This document shows positions 7,924 through 16,341 of a DNA stretch of 64,000 nt, piece by piece. The DNA comes from CBINFS01 sp966250015 (lineage in GTDB: Bacteria > Bacteroidota > Rhodothermia > Rhodothermales > DASSAV01): contig CBINFS010000002.1 of NCBI GenBank assembly GCA_966250015.1, positions 227,285 to 291,284 on the forward strand, given 5' to 3'. Position numbers and translations under genes: made by a program. The notes under the pieces were generated by a model. It searched no databases. It was not told the origin of the DNA and was given only the letters and a program-made list of their open reading frames with translations. How positions within the stretch are numbered: position 1 is the first letter of the stretch; each line of letters starts with the position of its first letter.

Positions 7924-10362
7924 TCAGACTAAGCCTCGCTGGTAGCTGAGGCGAAGGTCCTGAACGCGGCGGAGGAGCGAGACGAGAAATCCAAGCGTCA
8001 GCAGGATGATCCCGATCCAGAGCAGGTTTATGAAAGGTTTCTCGTAGGACTGTACGACGAGCCAGTCTTCAGGCATCACGTTGATACCATTCAGGAAGAA
8101 GTGCGCCTCGCCACTGTCGACGTTCATTCCGACGAACGCGATCGAAAAGCCCCAGTCCTTCGCCTCGGTCGGGACGAATTGCTGGGAGCGATCGTTCATG
8201 ATCATGTAGACGGGGCGCAGGGTCCGGGTTTCACCCGTTTTCAGATCGGTAAAGTCGAGGACGGCGGCGACGGAGATCTGGGTCGAGTCGGTGGATCCTA
8301 CCGAATCAAATCCCTTGAATCGGACGGCAAACTGGTTTTCCCCGATTATCGTCGAGTCGTTTACGGCGAGGCGAAGCTCGTTGGGATTGCTGCCCGAGTT
8401 TTCGAACATCACGTTCGGAGAGACGGAGGCATAAATGTCCTTCTCGAAGAACATTTTCACGTCGGGGTGCTGAATCCACTGGCCGTTGCTGCTCTGGTAG
8501 ACGACCGGTTTGAGGGTGAAGGCGTGGCCGTTGGGGCTTACGAAGTCCAGGATGTAAACCGGCCGGTTTTCACGGGTTTGCTCCTGCCCCCGATAGGTTA
8601 CCTGGTAGCCCTCGACGGTGCGGGTCTCACCTTTGCTGAGGACAAAGTTGCTCCGGTTGTCGCTGGCAGTGTCGGCGTCGGGCGAGAGGGGGTTGCTGAA
8701 AACGCCCGAGGTGATGATGCCGAAGATGACGAGTACGAGTCCGACGTGGGCCAGCGCGCCTCCGGCCAGCCGGGGATTACCCCGGCCGATACGCCAGAGC
8801 ACCATCGAGTTGCTGTAGAACGCAAAAAAGGCTGCAAAAAGGAGTAACAGGATGAGGATCCCGGAACCGTACTGGCTCCAGAAAGAGCCGATCCCCGAAA
8901 GGATACCGGCCTCCGAAATAAGGGAGTCCGTGGCTGATTGAGGCGGACCGACCGTACCGGCGACAAACGGCGTGAACAGGAGAACGGCGATGGTACTGGC
9001 AACCGAAAGCGCAATGGGCCTTACAAGCATGCGATTGAGCTGCTCCACGCTCATTTTGTGCCACCAGAACAGCTGCCCGAGCCCGACGAGGAAGATGAAG
9101 CAGACGGTGATCGGGAGCGTCCACTTGTTATAGAAGGCAACGGGTACGGCCGACGGGTTATCGCGAAAGATGCGCCCGAGGATGGGTGCGCTCGTGCCGA
9201 GCAGAATGACGGCCGCAACCGCCGCGACCAGCATGGCGCCGGAGAAAATCAAAAACTCGCGCGACATCATGCTCACCTCGCGTTCGACGACGGGCATCTC
9301 GCGGTAACGGAGAAAGAGGAGCCCGCCTCCGACCACACCGATCGAAGTGATCCAGAGCAGTAGCTGGTTGTGCAACCCGAGGTCGACGAACGAGTGGACC
9401 GATATGTCGCCGAGGATTCCGCTGCGCGTGAGGAAGGTCGAGTAGATCACGAGCACGTAGGCGAGAACGGTGAAGACGATCGACGCCTTCAGGCTCGAGC
9501 TGCTCTTTTTCTGCGTGATCATCGTGTGGACTGCCGCCACCGATACGAGCCAGGGAACAAGAGACGAGTTCTCGACCGGATCCCACGCCCAGTAACCTCC
9601 GAACGACAGTGTGACGTACGCCCAGTACCCACCGAGAGCGATTCCCATGCCCAGGACCATGGTGGCGAACAGCGCCCAGGGGAGCGCCGGCCTGATCCAT
9701 TCCTTGTATCTCCGCTTCCACAGCCCGGCCGCGGCGAACGCAAACGGCACCGCCATCGTCGCGAATCCGGCGAACAGCGTCGGGGGATGAAAGACGTTCC
9801 AGTAGTTCTGCAAGAGATCGTTCATGCCGTTCCCGTCCGCCGGCACGAAGTCTGGTTGCTGCTGGAAAATGGGGGCATCGGGGAAACGCTCGACGAGCGT
9901 CATAAAGGGTGAAGAGCCGATCGTCAGGTCCCCAATTTTCAGCCCGACGACCATCGAGAGCAGGAAAAACTGGCTCATGGCCACGACGGCCATTACCGGG
10001 GCTTCGAAGCTGCGAGCAGTCCTGGTCAATACGATCCCGATGAGGCTCGTAAACAGGATCCAGAGCATGAAGGAGCCTTCCTGCCCCACCCAGAACGCAG
10101 AGTACAAAAAGGACTTGGGCAGCGACCGGGAAGTGTACTGGTAAACGTACGCGTACTGGAATTGATGGGTCGCGATCAGGTACAGCAAAATGACGGAGGC
10201 GCCGAGTACCGTTACGGTGGTGACGCCCCACGCTGCCCTCGCGATGCGTCGCCAGTCGCCGGCATCAGACTTCTCCTTTGCCGCCACTAAAAAAGAAACG
10301 CCCGAAATGATGACCGAAACAAAGGCGGTCAGGATCAGAAACTGGCCGACGGTTCCCAGCAT
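7924..10362 (-). CDS. ccmF: Cytochrome c-type biogenesis protein CcmF (heme lyase subunit)
   Basis: An 812-residue integral membrane protein with many hydrophobic helices. It carries the tryptophan-rich heme-handling motif (GGYWAWDPVENSSLVPWL, about residues 255-272) that marks the CcmF/CcmC/CcsA superfamily. CcmF attaches heme covalently to apocytochrome c on the periplasmic side of the inner membrane. A periplasmic segment of about 200 residues near the C terminus is followed by a last membrane helix (LLWIGIILLTLGFLVSLL). No other ccm genes lie nearby, and the rny terminator separates it from the upstream block, so it looks monocistronic. Its leader holds a perfect 9-bp inverted repeat. The function is assured by family, the regulation is open. 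Confidence 0.95.
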   Translation of the reverse strand: MLGTVGQFLILTAFVSVIISGVSFLVAAKEKSDAGDWRRIARAAWGVTTVTVLGASVILLYLIATHQFQYAYVYQYTSRSLPKSFLYSAFWVGQEGSFMLWILFTSLIGIVLTRTARSFEAPVMAVVAMSQFFLLSMVVGLKIGDLTIGSSPFMTLVERFPDAPIFQQQPDFVPADGNGMNDLLQNYWNVFHPPTLFAGFATMAVPFAFAAAGLWKRRYKEWIRPALPWALFATMVLGMGIALGGYWAYVTLSFGGYWAWDPVENSSLVPWLVSVAAVHTMITQKKSSSSLKASIVFTVLAYVLVIYSTFLTRSGILGDISVHSFVDLGLHNQLLLWITSIGVVGGGLLFLRYREMPVVEREVSMMSREFLIFSGAMLVAAVAAVILLGTSAPILGRIFRDNPSAVPVAFYNKWTLPITVCFIFLVGLGQLFWWHKMSVEQLNRMLVRPIALSVASTIAVLLFTPFVAGTVGPPQSATDSLISEAGILSGIGSFWSQYGSGILILLLLFAAFFAFYSNSMVLWRIGRGNPRLAGGALAHVGLVLVIFGIITSGVFSNPLSPDADTASDNRSNFVLSKGETRTVEGYQVTYRGQEQTRENRPVYILDFVSPNGHAFTLKPVVYQSSNGQWIQHPDVKMFFEKDIYASVSPNVMFENSGSNPNELRLAVNDSTIIGENQFAVRFKGFDSVGSTDSTQISVAAVLDFTDLKTGETRTLRPVYMIMNDRSQQFVPTEAKDWGFSIAFVGMNVDSGEAHFFLNGINVMPEDWLVVQSYEKPFINLLWIGIILLTLGFLVSLLRRVQDLRLSYQRGLV

Positions 10363-10419
10363 GTTGACGACTCAGACAGCACAGAGATAGGACACTTCGC
10401 TTTGAATACCCGTTGTCGA

Positions 10420-10440
10420 AGTGGGTTCCTTGAACCCACT
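10420..10440 (-). promoter_or_regulatory. Perfect inverted repeat in the ccmF leader
   Basis: AGTGGGTTC and GAACCCACT form a 9-bp perfect inverted repeat around a 3-nt spacer, 58 bases before the ccmF start. There is no T-run on either side, so it is not an intrinsic terminator. It could be a protein-binding operator or an RNA hairpin in the 5' leader. Confidence 0.45.
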
Positions 10441-10487
10441 GGGCGGAGGCAGGTCGAACCAATCGATTCGTCATCCCTTCATACCCC

Positions 10488-10531
10488 TGAAAAAAACGAA
10501 ACGTGGAGTATGCGGCATACCCCACGTTTCG
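10488..10531 (-). terminator. Rho-independent terminator of rny
   Basis: A 10-bp perfect stem (CGAAACGTGG/CCACGTTTCG, 10497-10506 with 10522-10531) continues after one mismatch into GTATG/CATAC with a 3-nt loop. On the minus strand it is followed by a run of seven T. It lies about 22 bases after the rny stop and separates rny from ccmF. Confidence 0.9.
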
Positions 10532-10553
10532 TCTCGAAAAAAGCGGGCGCCGG

Positions 10554-12251
10554 CTACTTGGCGTAAGAAACGGATCGTACCTCGCGGATCACGGTGACTT
10601 TGATCTGACCGGGGTACTGGACCTCGTTCTGTATTCGTTTTGAGATGTCGATGGCAAGCATCTCGGCTTCCGAGTCGGAGACCAGCTCGTGGTTGACGAT
10701 CACACGGATCTCGCGCCCTGCCTGAATGGCGTAGACTCGCTCGACCCCGTTAAACGAGGACGCCAGGTTCTCGAGCTTCTCCAGCCGTTTGATGTAGCTC
10801 TCGAGCGCTTCACGGCGAGCGCCAGGCCTTGCCCCCGAAATGGCATCGGCAGCCTGTACGATAGGCGAGATCAGGCTCGTCATCTCGATCTCGTCGTGAT
10901 GCGCCCCGACCGCATTGCAGACGTCCGGGTGCTCTTTGTACTTCTGGCACAGCTCCATACCGACGATGGCGTGAGGGCTTTCGATCTCTTCCTCGACCAC
11001 CTTTCCGATGTCGTGGAGCAGGCCGGCACGGCGTGCTTTTGCGGCGTCCAGATTCAGCTCGGCCGCAATGAGGGACGCGATACGCGCCGTTTCGATGGAG
11101 TGAGCGAGCAGGTTCTGGCCGTAGCTGGTGCGATACCGCATCCGTCCGATCATACGGATCAGCTCGGGATGCAGGCCGTGCAGGTTGAGGTCGATCACCG
11201 TCCGTTCGCCCGTTTCGATGATCTCTTCTTCGATCTCCGAGCGTACCTTCTCAACGATTTCCTCGATCCGGGCAGGGTGGATGCGTCCGTCCTGGACCAG
11301 CCTCAACAGAGACAGCCGGGCGACCTCGCGTCGGACCGGATCAAAACCGGACAGGATGACCGCCTCGGGCGTGTCGTCTACGATCACCTCGATGCCCGTT
11401 GCCGCCTCGAAGGACCGGATGTTTCTACCTTCACGCCCGATAATGCGGCCTTTCATTTCGTCCGACTGAATGTTCACGACCGAGACGGTGTTCTCGATCG
11501 CGTGGCCGGCGGCGGTCCGTTGTATGGCGGTCAGGATTATTTTTTTAGCCTGGCGGTTAGCCGTGAGCTTCGCCTCGTCTCGAATCTCCTTAATCATGGA
11601 GGCGCCTTCGAGACGGGCTTCGTTCTGGAATTGTTCGAGCAGGACGGCTCGCGCTTCGTGCTGGGTCATGCCGGAGACCTGTTCGAGCTTGCGGATCTGA
11701 TCCTCGATCATCCGGTTGAGCTTTTCACGCTCCGAATTCAGGTCTTCCTTAAGCTGTTCAAGCTCCTGTTCTGTTTGTTCGACGTTCTTTTTCCGTTCCT
11801 CCGCTTCGTTCAGAATTTCCTCGGCGCTTCGCCTGAGCAGCTCTGCCTCGCGGCGGTTGTGTTCTGCTTCCTTGCGAAGGGCATCGATGGCCTCTGTAGC
11901 TTTGTGAAGGACGTTTTCGTGTTCGTTGATCCGTTGAATTCGGCGATTGAGTTTCTCGTGGCGTTGCTCCAGCTTCGCTCTCGAGTGCTGGATTGCGCGC
12001 CTGGCCTCTTCCTGTTCCCGCTCGACCGCTTCCTGTTGCCTTGCAAGTTCCGCGGCTACTTTCTCTACGTGTTCATGACGAAACGTTTGTGCTTCTAATC
12101 TTGCTTCAGCCAGCAGCTTATCAGCCCGTTCTCTGGCCTGTGCCAGAAGATTTCGTCCAATTCGGGCGAGAAGTAGTCTATCAAGGAGAATTCCGAGTCC
12201 AAGCGCGACCACGGCGACAATTACTACTACGCCGACCGCAGTTGCATTCAT
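10554..12251 (-). CDS. rny: Ribonuclease Y
   Basis: 565 residues with the standard RNase Y architecture. It has an N-terminal membrane helix (about residues 5-28) and a long charged coiled coil (about 30-240). The KH RNA-binding domain contains GRIIGREGRNIRSFE, and the HD phosphohydrolase domain contains LLHDIGKVVEEE and SPHAIVGMEL. The enzyme makes the initiating endonucleolytic cuts in mRNA decay at the inner membrane. It follows zapA after a gap of about 600 bp that contains a likely independent RNA gene, and it ends at a strong terminator. Length and motifs are complete. Confidence 0.96.
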   Translation of the reverse strand: MNATAVGVVVIVAVVALGLGILLDRLLLARIGRNLLAQARERADKLLAEARLEAQTFRHEHVEKVAAELARQQEAVEREQEEARRAIQHSRAKLEQRHEKLNRRIQRINEHENVLHKATEAIDALRKEAEHNRREAELLRRSAEEILNEAEERKKNVEQTEQELEQLKEDLNSEREKLNRMIEDQIRKLEQVSGMTQHEARAVLLEQFQNEARLEGASMIKEIRDEAKLTANRQAKKIILTAIQRTAAGHAIENTVSVVNIQSDEMKGRIIGREGRNIRSFEAATGIEVIVDDTPEAVILSGFDPVRREVARLSLLRLVQDGRIHPARIEEIVEKVRSEIEEEIIETGERTVIDLNLHGLHPELIRMIGRMRYRTSYGQNLLAHSIETARIASLIAAELNLDAAKARRAGLLHDIGKVVEEEIESPHAIVGMELCQKYKEHPDVCNAVGAHHDEIEMTSLISPIVQAADAISGARPGARREALESYIKRLEKLENLASSFNGVERVYAIQAGREIRVIVNHELVSDSEAEMLAIDISKRIQNEVQYPGQIKVTVIREVRSVSYAK

Positions 12252-12499
12252 GGTCGTTTATCAAAGTTTAGCGCATGGCCCACCGGACTTCAGACAGGAG
12301 GCGTTACAACAGATCAGACAAGACGTGCGGCTACGGAAGCGGTTTCTGTACGGGTAATACGCTTCAACAAAGCTCGATACTGTTCTCTCCATCTATTCTA
12401 TGCTCCTGCAGAGCCCGTGGGCCTGCATGAATACCTGGTTAATTGCTACCTGGAAGATAATTCAAACAGGCAACGAGGGTATAGTAAAAAGGAATCTTT
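12252..12499. other. rny upstream region, no gene seen
   Basis: About 250 bases separate the rny start from the terminator of the upstream RNA candidate. I see no conserved coding frame and no convincing promoter match here, though the rny promoter must lie in it or further upstream. Confidence 0.5.
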
Positions 12500-12555
12500 G
12501 AAAAATGAAACGCCCCGGCAGGATCAAGCGTTTTGCCGCTCACCAGGCCGGGGCG
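12500..12555 (-). terminator. Intrinsic terminator of the zapA-rny intergenic RNA
   Basis: CGCCCCGGC (12511-12519) pairs perfectly with GCCGGGGCG (12547-12555). On the minus strand the stem is followed by TTTCATTTTT. No gene ends at this place: zapA stopped 300 bases earlier. It therefore either ends a long zapA 3' UTR or terminates a separate RNA. Confidence 0.8.
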
Positions 12556-12795
12556 AAACAGGCTGCACACACCCGCAGCAATGGAAATGAAGAACCTTTG
12601 CTTCAATCCATATTGGGCGCCGCTCGTGTCCTTCCGACTACCACGGTTTCTCCGTTCCCGAAGAATACCCCGTCTAGACGAGGCTGAGGCCTGTCGTCCA
12701 GACTCGAAGGCAGGCTCCCTTCAGCATAAACTGTAAGGTTCTTATATGCATGAACTGCGAGCGTGTGCACATTGCCCCCGTGGGGGCAAGTATCC
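12500..12795 (-). ncRNA. Candidate structured RNA between zapA and rny (possible 6S-like RNA)
   Basis: This stretch has no convincing coding frame but is rich in paired elements. There is a hairpin TTGCCCC/GGGGCAA at 12772-12789. A hairpin at 12672-12703 has a 10-bp stem with one G-T pair (GTCTGGACGA with TCGTCTAGAC) and an extra GGC/GCC inside. A GCTGC/GCAGC hairpin is followed by the terminator at 12500-12555. The position downstream of zapA is where Proteobacteria carry ssrS (6S RNA), and the size range fits 6S (about 180-200 nt) if the RNA starts part-way in. I could not recognise a 6S central bubble with confidence. I also see no RNase P, SRP or tmRNA core motif. The 5' end is uncertain: a weak TTGGAA/TATAAC pair lies at 12796-12826. 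It may instead be a long zapA 3' UTR. Confidence 0.45.
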
Positions 12796-12856
12796 GTTAT
12801 ATCTGAGTTTGTCCGGGCAGTTCCAAACAAATTTACACTGGCGAAGGGGGGCTCTG

Positions 12857-13213
12857 TCAATCCTGCGTATCTTCACCGAGGGTCTCGTCCGGCTGATTTC
12901 CCTCCTCTTCAGCCACGGATACTTCCTCGAGACCCATCGCACCGGCGAGCCTGGCCTCAAGTCTAACCAGCTCCTCCTCGAGCGCCTGGACGAGCTGCTC
13001 GTGCTTTTCGGTCAACGTAAAAAATTGCTCGGCGATCACGAGAGCGGATATGACGGCTGCCGTCAGCTCCGGTTGTTCCGGGTGGGCTTTCATAAACGCC
13101 GTCATTTTTTCGTCGACAAAAGCCGCCACCTTTCGCGTCGCGGCTTCGTCTTCTTCGCGAACGCGTAGCGCGTAATCCCTTCCAAGAACTCGAACTCGAA
13201 TAGATTTTGCCAT
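12857..13213 (-). CDS. zapA: Cell division protein ZapA
   Basis: 118 residues. The N-terminal strand-rich globular part (SIRVRVLGRDYALRV) and a central helix lead into a coiled coil (about 70-95), then an acidic tail. This is the FtsZ-ring associated protein ZapA, which tetramerises and bundles FtsZ filaments. It follows a small coiled-coil gene and pheT on the same strand, an order widespread in Bacteroidota. The Asp/Glu-rich last 20 residues are probably disordered. Confidence 0.92.
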   Translation of the reverse strand: MAKSIRVRVLGRDYALRVREEDEAATRKVAAFVDEKMTAFMKAHPEQPELTAAVISALVIAEQFFTLTEKHEQLVQALEEELVRLEARLAGAMGLEEVSVAEEEGNQPDETLGEDTQD

Positions 13214-13305
13214 TTGAGCAAGGGGGATGGAGAGATAACCGGTTCCGGAACCTGAACGGTGCGCAGGTTACCGAACCGGTGGCGACTGAGCGGGGGGACG
13301 GACGG

Positions 13306-13683
13306 TTACGGCTCGTCCAGGTTTTCTTCCTTTTGAAGGTAGCGATCGATGGCCTCGATGAATCCGGTCACTTTTCGTCTGAGCACTTCCGGATCTTCAT
13401 CGAACGAGATGGTGGTTTCGCCTTCAAGCAGGAAGGGGCGGGATTCCAGCTCGGACAGTCGGGCGGCGAGTGCGGCATTCTCCTCACGGAGCTTCCGTAG
13501 CTCGCGGCTGGCGACTTCGACGCGGTCGCGCAGCCGCTCGAGGGATGCGATCCCTCTGAGGTGCTCGTCGAGCGGAGGTTGCTCCTCAATATGACTATCG
13601 TTCGGCAGATTCCCGCCCTTCGGCTTTTGCCGGTGTCCGCGTCTGCGATGGTGGGACTGTTTGGGTCCGGAGCGCTCACTCAT
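13306..13683 (-). CDS. Small coiled-coil protein, possible ZapB-like division partner
   Basis: 125 residues of unknown family. The first 40 residues are basic and His/Lys/Arg-rich. Residues about 43-82 form a heptad-like coiled coil (LERLRDRVEVASRELRKLRE followed by ENAALAARLSELES). The last 40 residues contain a short helix (EVLRRKVTGFIEAIDRYLQ). It sits between pheT and zapA on the same strand, 92 bp before zapA. The size, coiled coil and neighbour suggest a divisome accessory protein acting with ZapA. That role is an inference from context only. Confidence 0.7.
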   Translation of the reverse strand: MSERSGPKQSHHRRRGHRQKPKGGNLPNDSHIEEQPPLDEHLRGIASLERLRDRVEVASRELRKLREENAALAARLSELESRPFLLEGETTISFDEDPEVLRRKVTGFIEAIDRYLQKEENLDEP

Positions 13684-13763
13684 GACGATCCAGTATGGCT
13701 AGGTTGGCGTGAGTAGTTGACGTAGAATGTACCGTGTTGACGCACGAAATCAAACCGTTCAGA

Positions 13764-16304
13764 CTACCGGCGCAGCACTGCACCGTGGGTCTTTTCGAGC
13801 GCTTCTACGATAGCGGCGATGAGCCGGTCAACCTCTGCGTCCTGGAGCGTCCTATCGGCACCGAAACGTAGCGAGAAGGCAACGCTTTTTTTGTCGGCGT
13901 CGATGCCTTCGCCCTGATAGAGGTCGAACACCGACACGTCACGGAGCAAGGATCCACCTGTCAAGCGGATCGTTTCGACCATCGGTCCGACGGCCTCGTC
14001 GCGGGAGACCACGACGGCGATGTCCCGCTCGACCGCTGGGAAGCGGCTGATGGGCGTAAAGCGCACGGCCATCAGGGGTGCGGCCAGCTCGGTCACCAGC
14101 TCCCAGTCGAAGGAGGCAAAATAGACGGGGGTCTTCAGGTCGAACAGCTCCGTCGTTTCATCCGACACTCGCGCCACTACCCCAATCCGCGTCCCGTTCG
14201 ATCGAACGTTGACGTGGTTCGAGGTTACTTCGGTCCCCGAGTATTCGGGCACGAAATCGACGGCGGGGAGCCGGAGCGCCCGCAGCACACTTTCGACGGC
14301 GCCTTTCAGATCGAAGAAGTCGCAGTTTCGTTCCTTCGTATCCCATCCGGCGTCGTCGATGAGCCCGCTCATTCCGATGATCAGCGATTCGTATTCGACG
14401 TACCCCGGGACGAGTGTGTCGCGCCGGTCCGTGCGTCGATAGACGTGTCCGAACTCGAAGAACCGGAGGGTGCGCCGTCCGTGGTTCTGGTTGAACCCCA
14501 TGACCTGCAACAGCCCGGGCAAAAGACTGGGGCGCAGGGCTGCCATTTCCTGTGAGATCGGGTTGAGCGTTTCGACTACACGCTCGTGAGCCGTATCTAC
14601 ACCAAGGACGTCCTGATTGAAGCGCTCCGCCATCTCCTTTCGGAGCATGCTGTTGGTGTAGATCTCCCGGAATCCGAGCCCTTTGAGCAGCATCCCGATT
14701 TTATCCCGGAGCTCTTCGCCGGGGGAGCTTTGCGGGACTTTGTTCGGGATCTTTGAATGGGCAGGCTCGGGGATACGGTGGTATCCATGGAGCCGGGCTA
14801 CCTCTTCGATGATGTCGATTTCCCTTTCGATGTCCGGTCGCCAGGAAGGTATGGTGCAGTGAAGCGTGGGCTCGGTCGCGTCCGCAGTTGAGATTCGACC
14901 TTCGAGGGCGTGTTCGGCGATGACTTCGAGCGCATTTTGTTCGGTGACCTCGAAACCGATCGCCTTCAGGAGCTGCCTGACCTCTTCGTCGGGGATTTCC
15001 AACCCGAGAACCTGCTTCAGTCTCGACGGGCGCAGGATGGCGTGCCGTACGGGCACCGGGTTCGGGTGGTTGTCGATCATCCCCGGGACGATCTCGCCGC
15101 CGGCCAGCTCCTGGATGAGCTGGGCCGCACGGGCTGCCGCCCATACCTGGCCCTGAGGGTCGACACCGCGCTCGAAGCGGTAGGACGAATCCGTCTGAAT
15201 ACCCAGTTTCTTCGATGCCCGGCGGATGGTCGAGGGATCGAAGTAGGCGCTTTCGATGAGGACGTTGACGGTGCTGTCGGTGACTTCCGAGTTTTCGCCA
15301 CCCATCACACCCGCAATGGCGACGGGGCGCTCGGCGTCACAGATCAGCAGGGTTCCGTCCGGGAGGATCCAGTCCCTCGAATCGAGCGTCCGGAACGGTT
15401 CATTCCCCTCGGAAAGCCGGACGACGATTTTGCGACCGGCAATCTGGTCAAAGTCGAAGGCGTGGAGCGGCTGCCCACACTCGTACATCACGAAGTTCGT
15501 CACGTCGACGACGTTGTTCCGTGGGCGGAGGCCAACGGCGGTCAGCCGCTGTTTCAGCCACTGAGGGGATTCCTGGATGCGCACGCCTCGTACGAGCAGG
15601 GCGACGTAACGGCGGCAGGCATCGGGCGCCAGGATCTCGACGGCTGCCTGTTCCGATGCGGGGCCGCCTGGCTCCGGCACAAACACTTCCGGAAGCGTGA
15701 GCACCTGCGCCGTCAGGGCGGCGATGTCGCGCGCCATACCGATGTGGCTGACGGCATCCGGACGGTTGGGCGTGATGGCGACGTCGAGGACGGTGTCCGA
15801 CACCTCGATGCCGCGGGAAAGGAGGTATTCGGCGAACGGTAAGCCCGGGGTGGCGTCGTCGTCGAGCACCATGATCCCTTCGTGATTGTCCGAAAGCCCG
15901 AGCTCGTCTTCGGCGCAGATCATCCCCATCGAGACCTCACCGCGGAGCTTTGCTTTTTGCAGCGTCACCGGTTCCCGAACAGACGGGTTCTGCCGGCTTG
16001 GCATGAGCAGGGTGGTGCCGACCGTCGCTACCGGCACTTTCTGTCCGGCCGCCACGTTGGGTGCGCCGCAGACGATCTGGACGGGCGCGCCGTCTCCCAG
16101 GTCTACGTCGCAGAGCGTCAAACGGTCTGCGTTGGGGTGACGTCGTGTTTCGAGCACGTGGCCCACGACGACTCCGTCGAGGGAGCTACCGATCGTTTCA
16201 ACCTCGTCGACCTCGAGGCCGCTCATCGTGAGCATTTCGGAAAGCTCGGAAGCCGTCAGCCCGTGTGATACGTACCGGCTAAGCCAGTTATAGCTAACTT
16301 TCAT
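13764..16304 (-). CDS. pheT: Phenylalanine-tRNA ligase beta subunit
   Basis: 846 residues, slightly longer than the E. coli subunit (795). It begins MKVSYNWLSRYV, followed by an EMAP-like tRNA-binding domain (VVGHVLETRRHPNADRLTLC, about residues 46-65). The central B3/B4 editing and B5 regions follow, then a catalytic-like core, then a C-terminal ferredoxin-fold anticodon-binding domain (RFPAVERDIAVVV to the end). It forms the alpha2-beta2 enzyme with PheS, which lies 37 bp upstream. The editing domain clears Tyr-tRNA(Phe). Expression should follow the attenuator in front of pheS. Confidence 0.97.
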   Translation of the reverse strand: MKVSYNWLSRYVSHGLTASELSEMLTMSGLEVDEVETIGSSLDGVVVGHVLETRRHPNADRLTLCDVDLGDGAPVQIVCGAPNVAAGQKVPVATVGTTLLMPSRQNPSVREPVTLQKAKLRGEVSMGMICAEDELGLSDNHEGIMVLDDDATPGLPFAEYLLSRGIEVSDTVLDVAITPNRPDAVSHIGMARDIAALTAQVLTLPEVFVPEPGGPASEQAAVEILAPDACRRYVALLVRGVRIQESPQWLKQRLTAVGLRPRNNVVDVTNFVMYECGQPLHAFDFDQIAGRKIVVRLSEGNEPFRTLDSRDWILPDGTLLICDAERPVAIAGVMGGENSEVTDSTVNVLIESAYFDPSTIRRASKKLGIQTDSSYRFERGVDPQGQVWAAARAAQLIQELAGGEIVPGMIDNHPNPVPVRHAILRPSRLKQVLGLEIPDEEVRQLLKAIGFEVTEQNALEVIAEHALEGRISTADATEPTLHCTIPSWRPDIEREIDIIEEVARLHGYHRIPEPAHSKIPNKVPQSSPGEELRDKIGMLLKGLGFREIYTNSMLRKEMAERFNQDVLGVDTAHERVVETLNPISQEMAALRPSLLPGLLQVMGFNQNHGRRTLRFFEFGHVYRRTDRRDTLVPGYVEYESLIIGMSGLIDDAGWDTKERNCDFFDLKGAVESVLRALRLPAVDFVPEYSGTEVTSNHVNVRSNGTRIGVVARVSDETTELFDLKTPVYFASFDWELVTELAAPLMAVRFTPISRFPAVERDIAVVVSRDEAVGPMVETIRLTGGSLLRDVSVFDLYQGEGIDADKKSVAFSLRFGADRTLQDAEVDRLIAAIVEALEKTHGAVLRR

Positions 16305-16341
16305 GGTTTATCGCAAAGCGTCGAGCAAAATGGACGCGCCG

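Noticed and set aside
12500..12795. RNase P RNA, SRP RNA or tmRNA in the zapA-rny gap
   Set aside because: The hallmark cores (GAGGAAAGTCC, GGTCAGG...GGAAGGAAGCAGC, tRNA-like 3' end) are not found.
12603..12860. 85-residue frame on the minus strand in the zapA-rny gap
   Set aside because: It overlaps the zapA end and the hairpin-rich segment, and has no family features or ribosome-binding site; the sequence behaves like a structured RNA.
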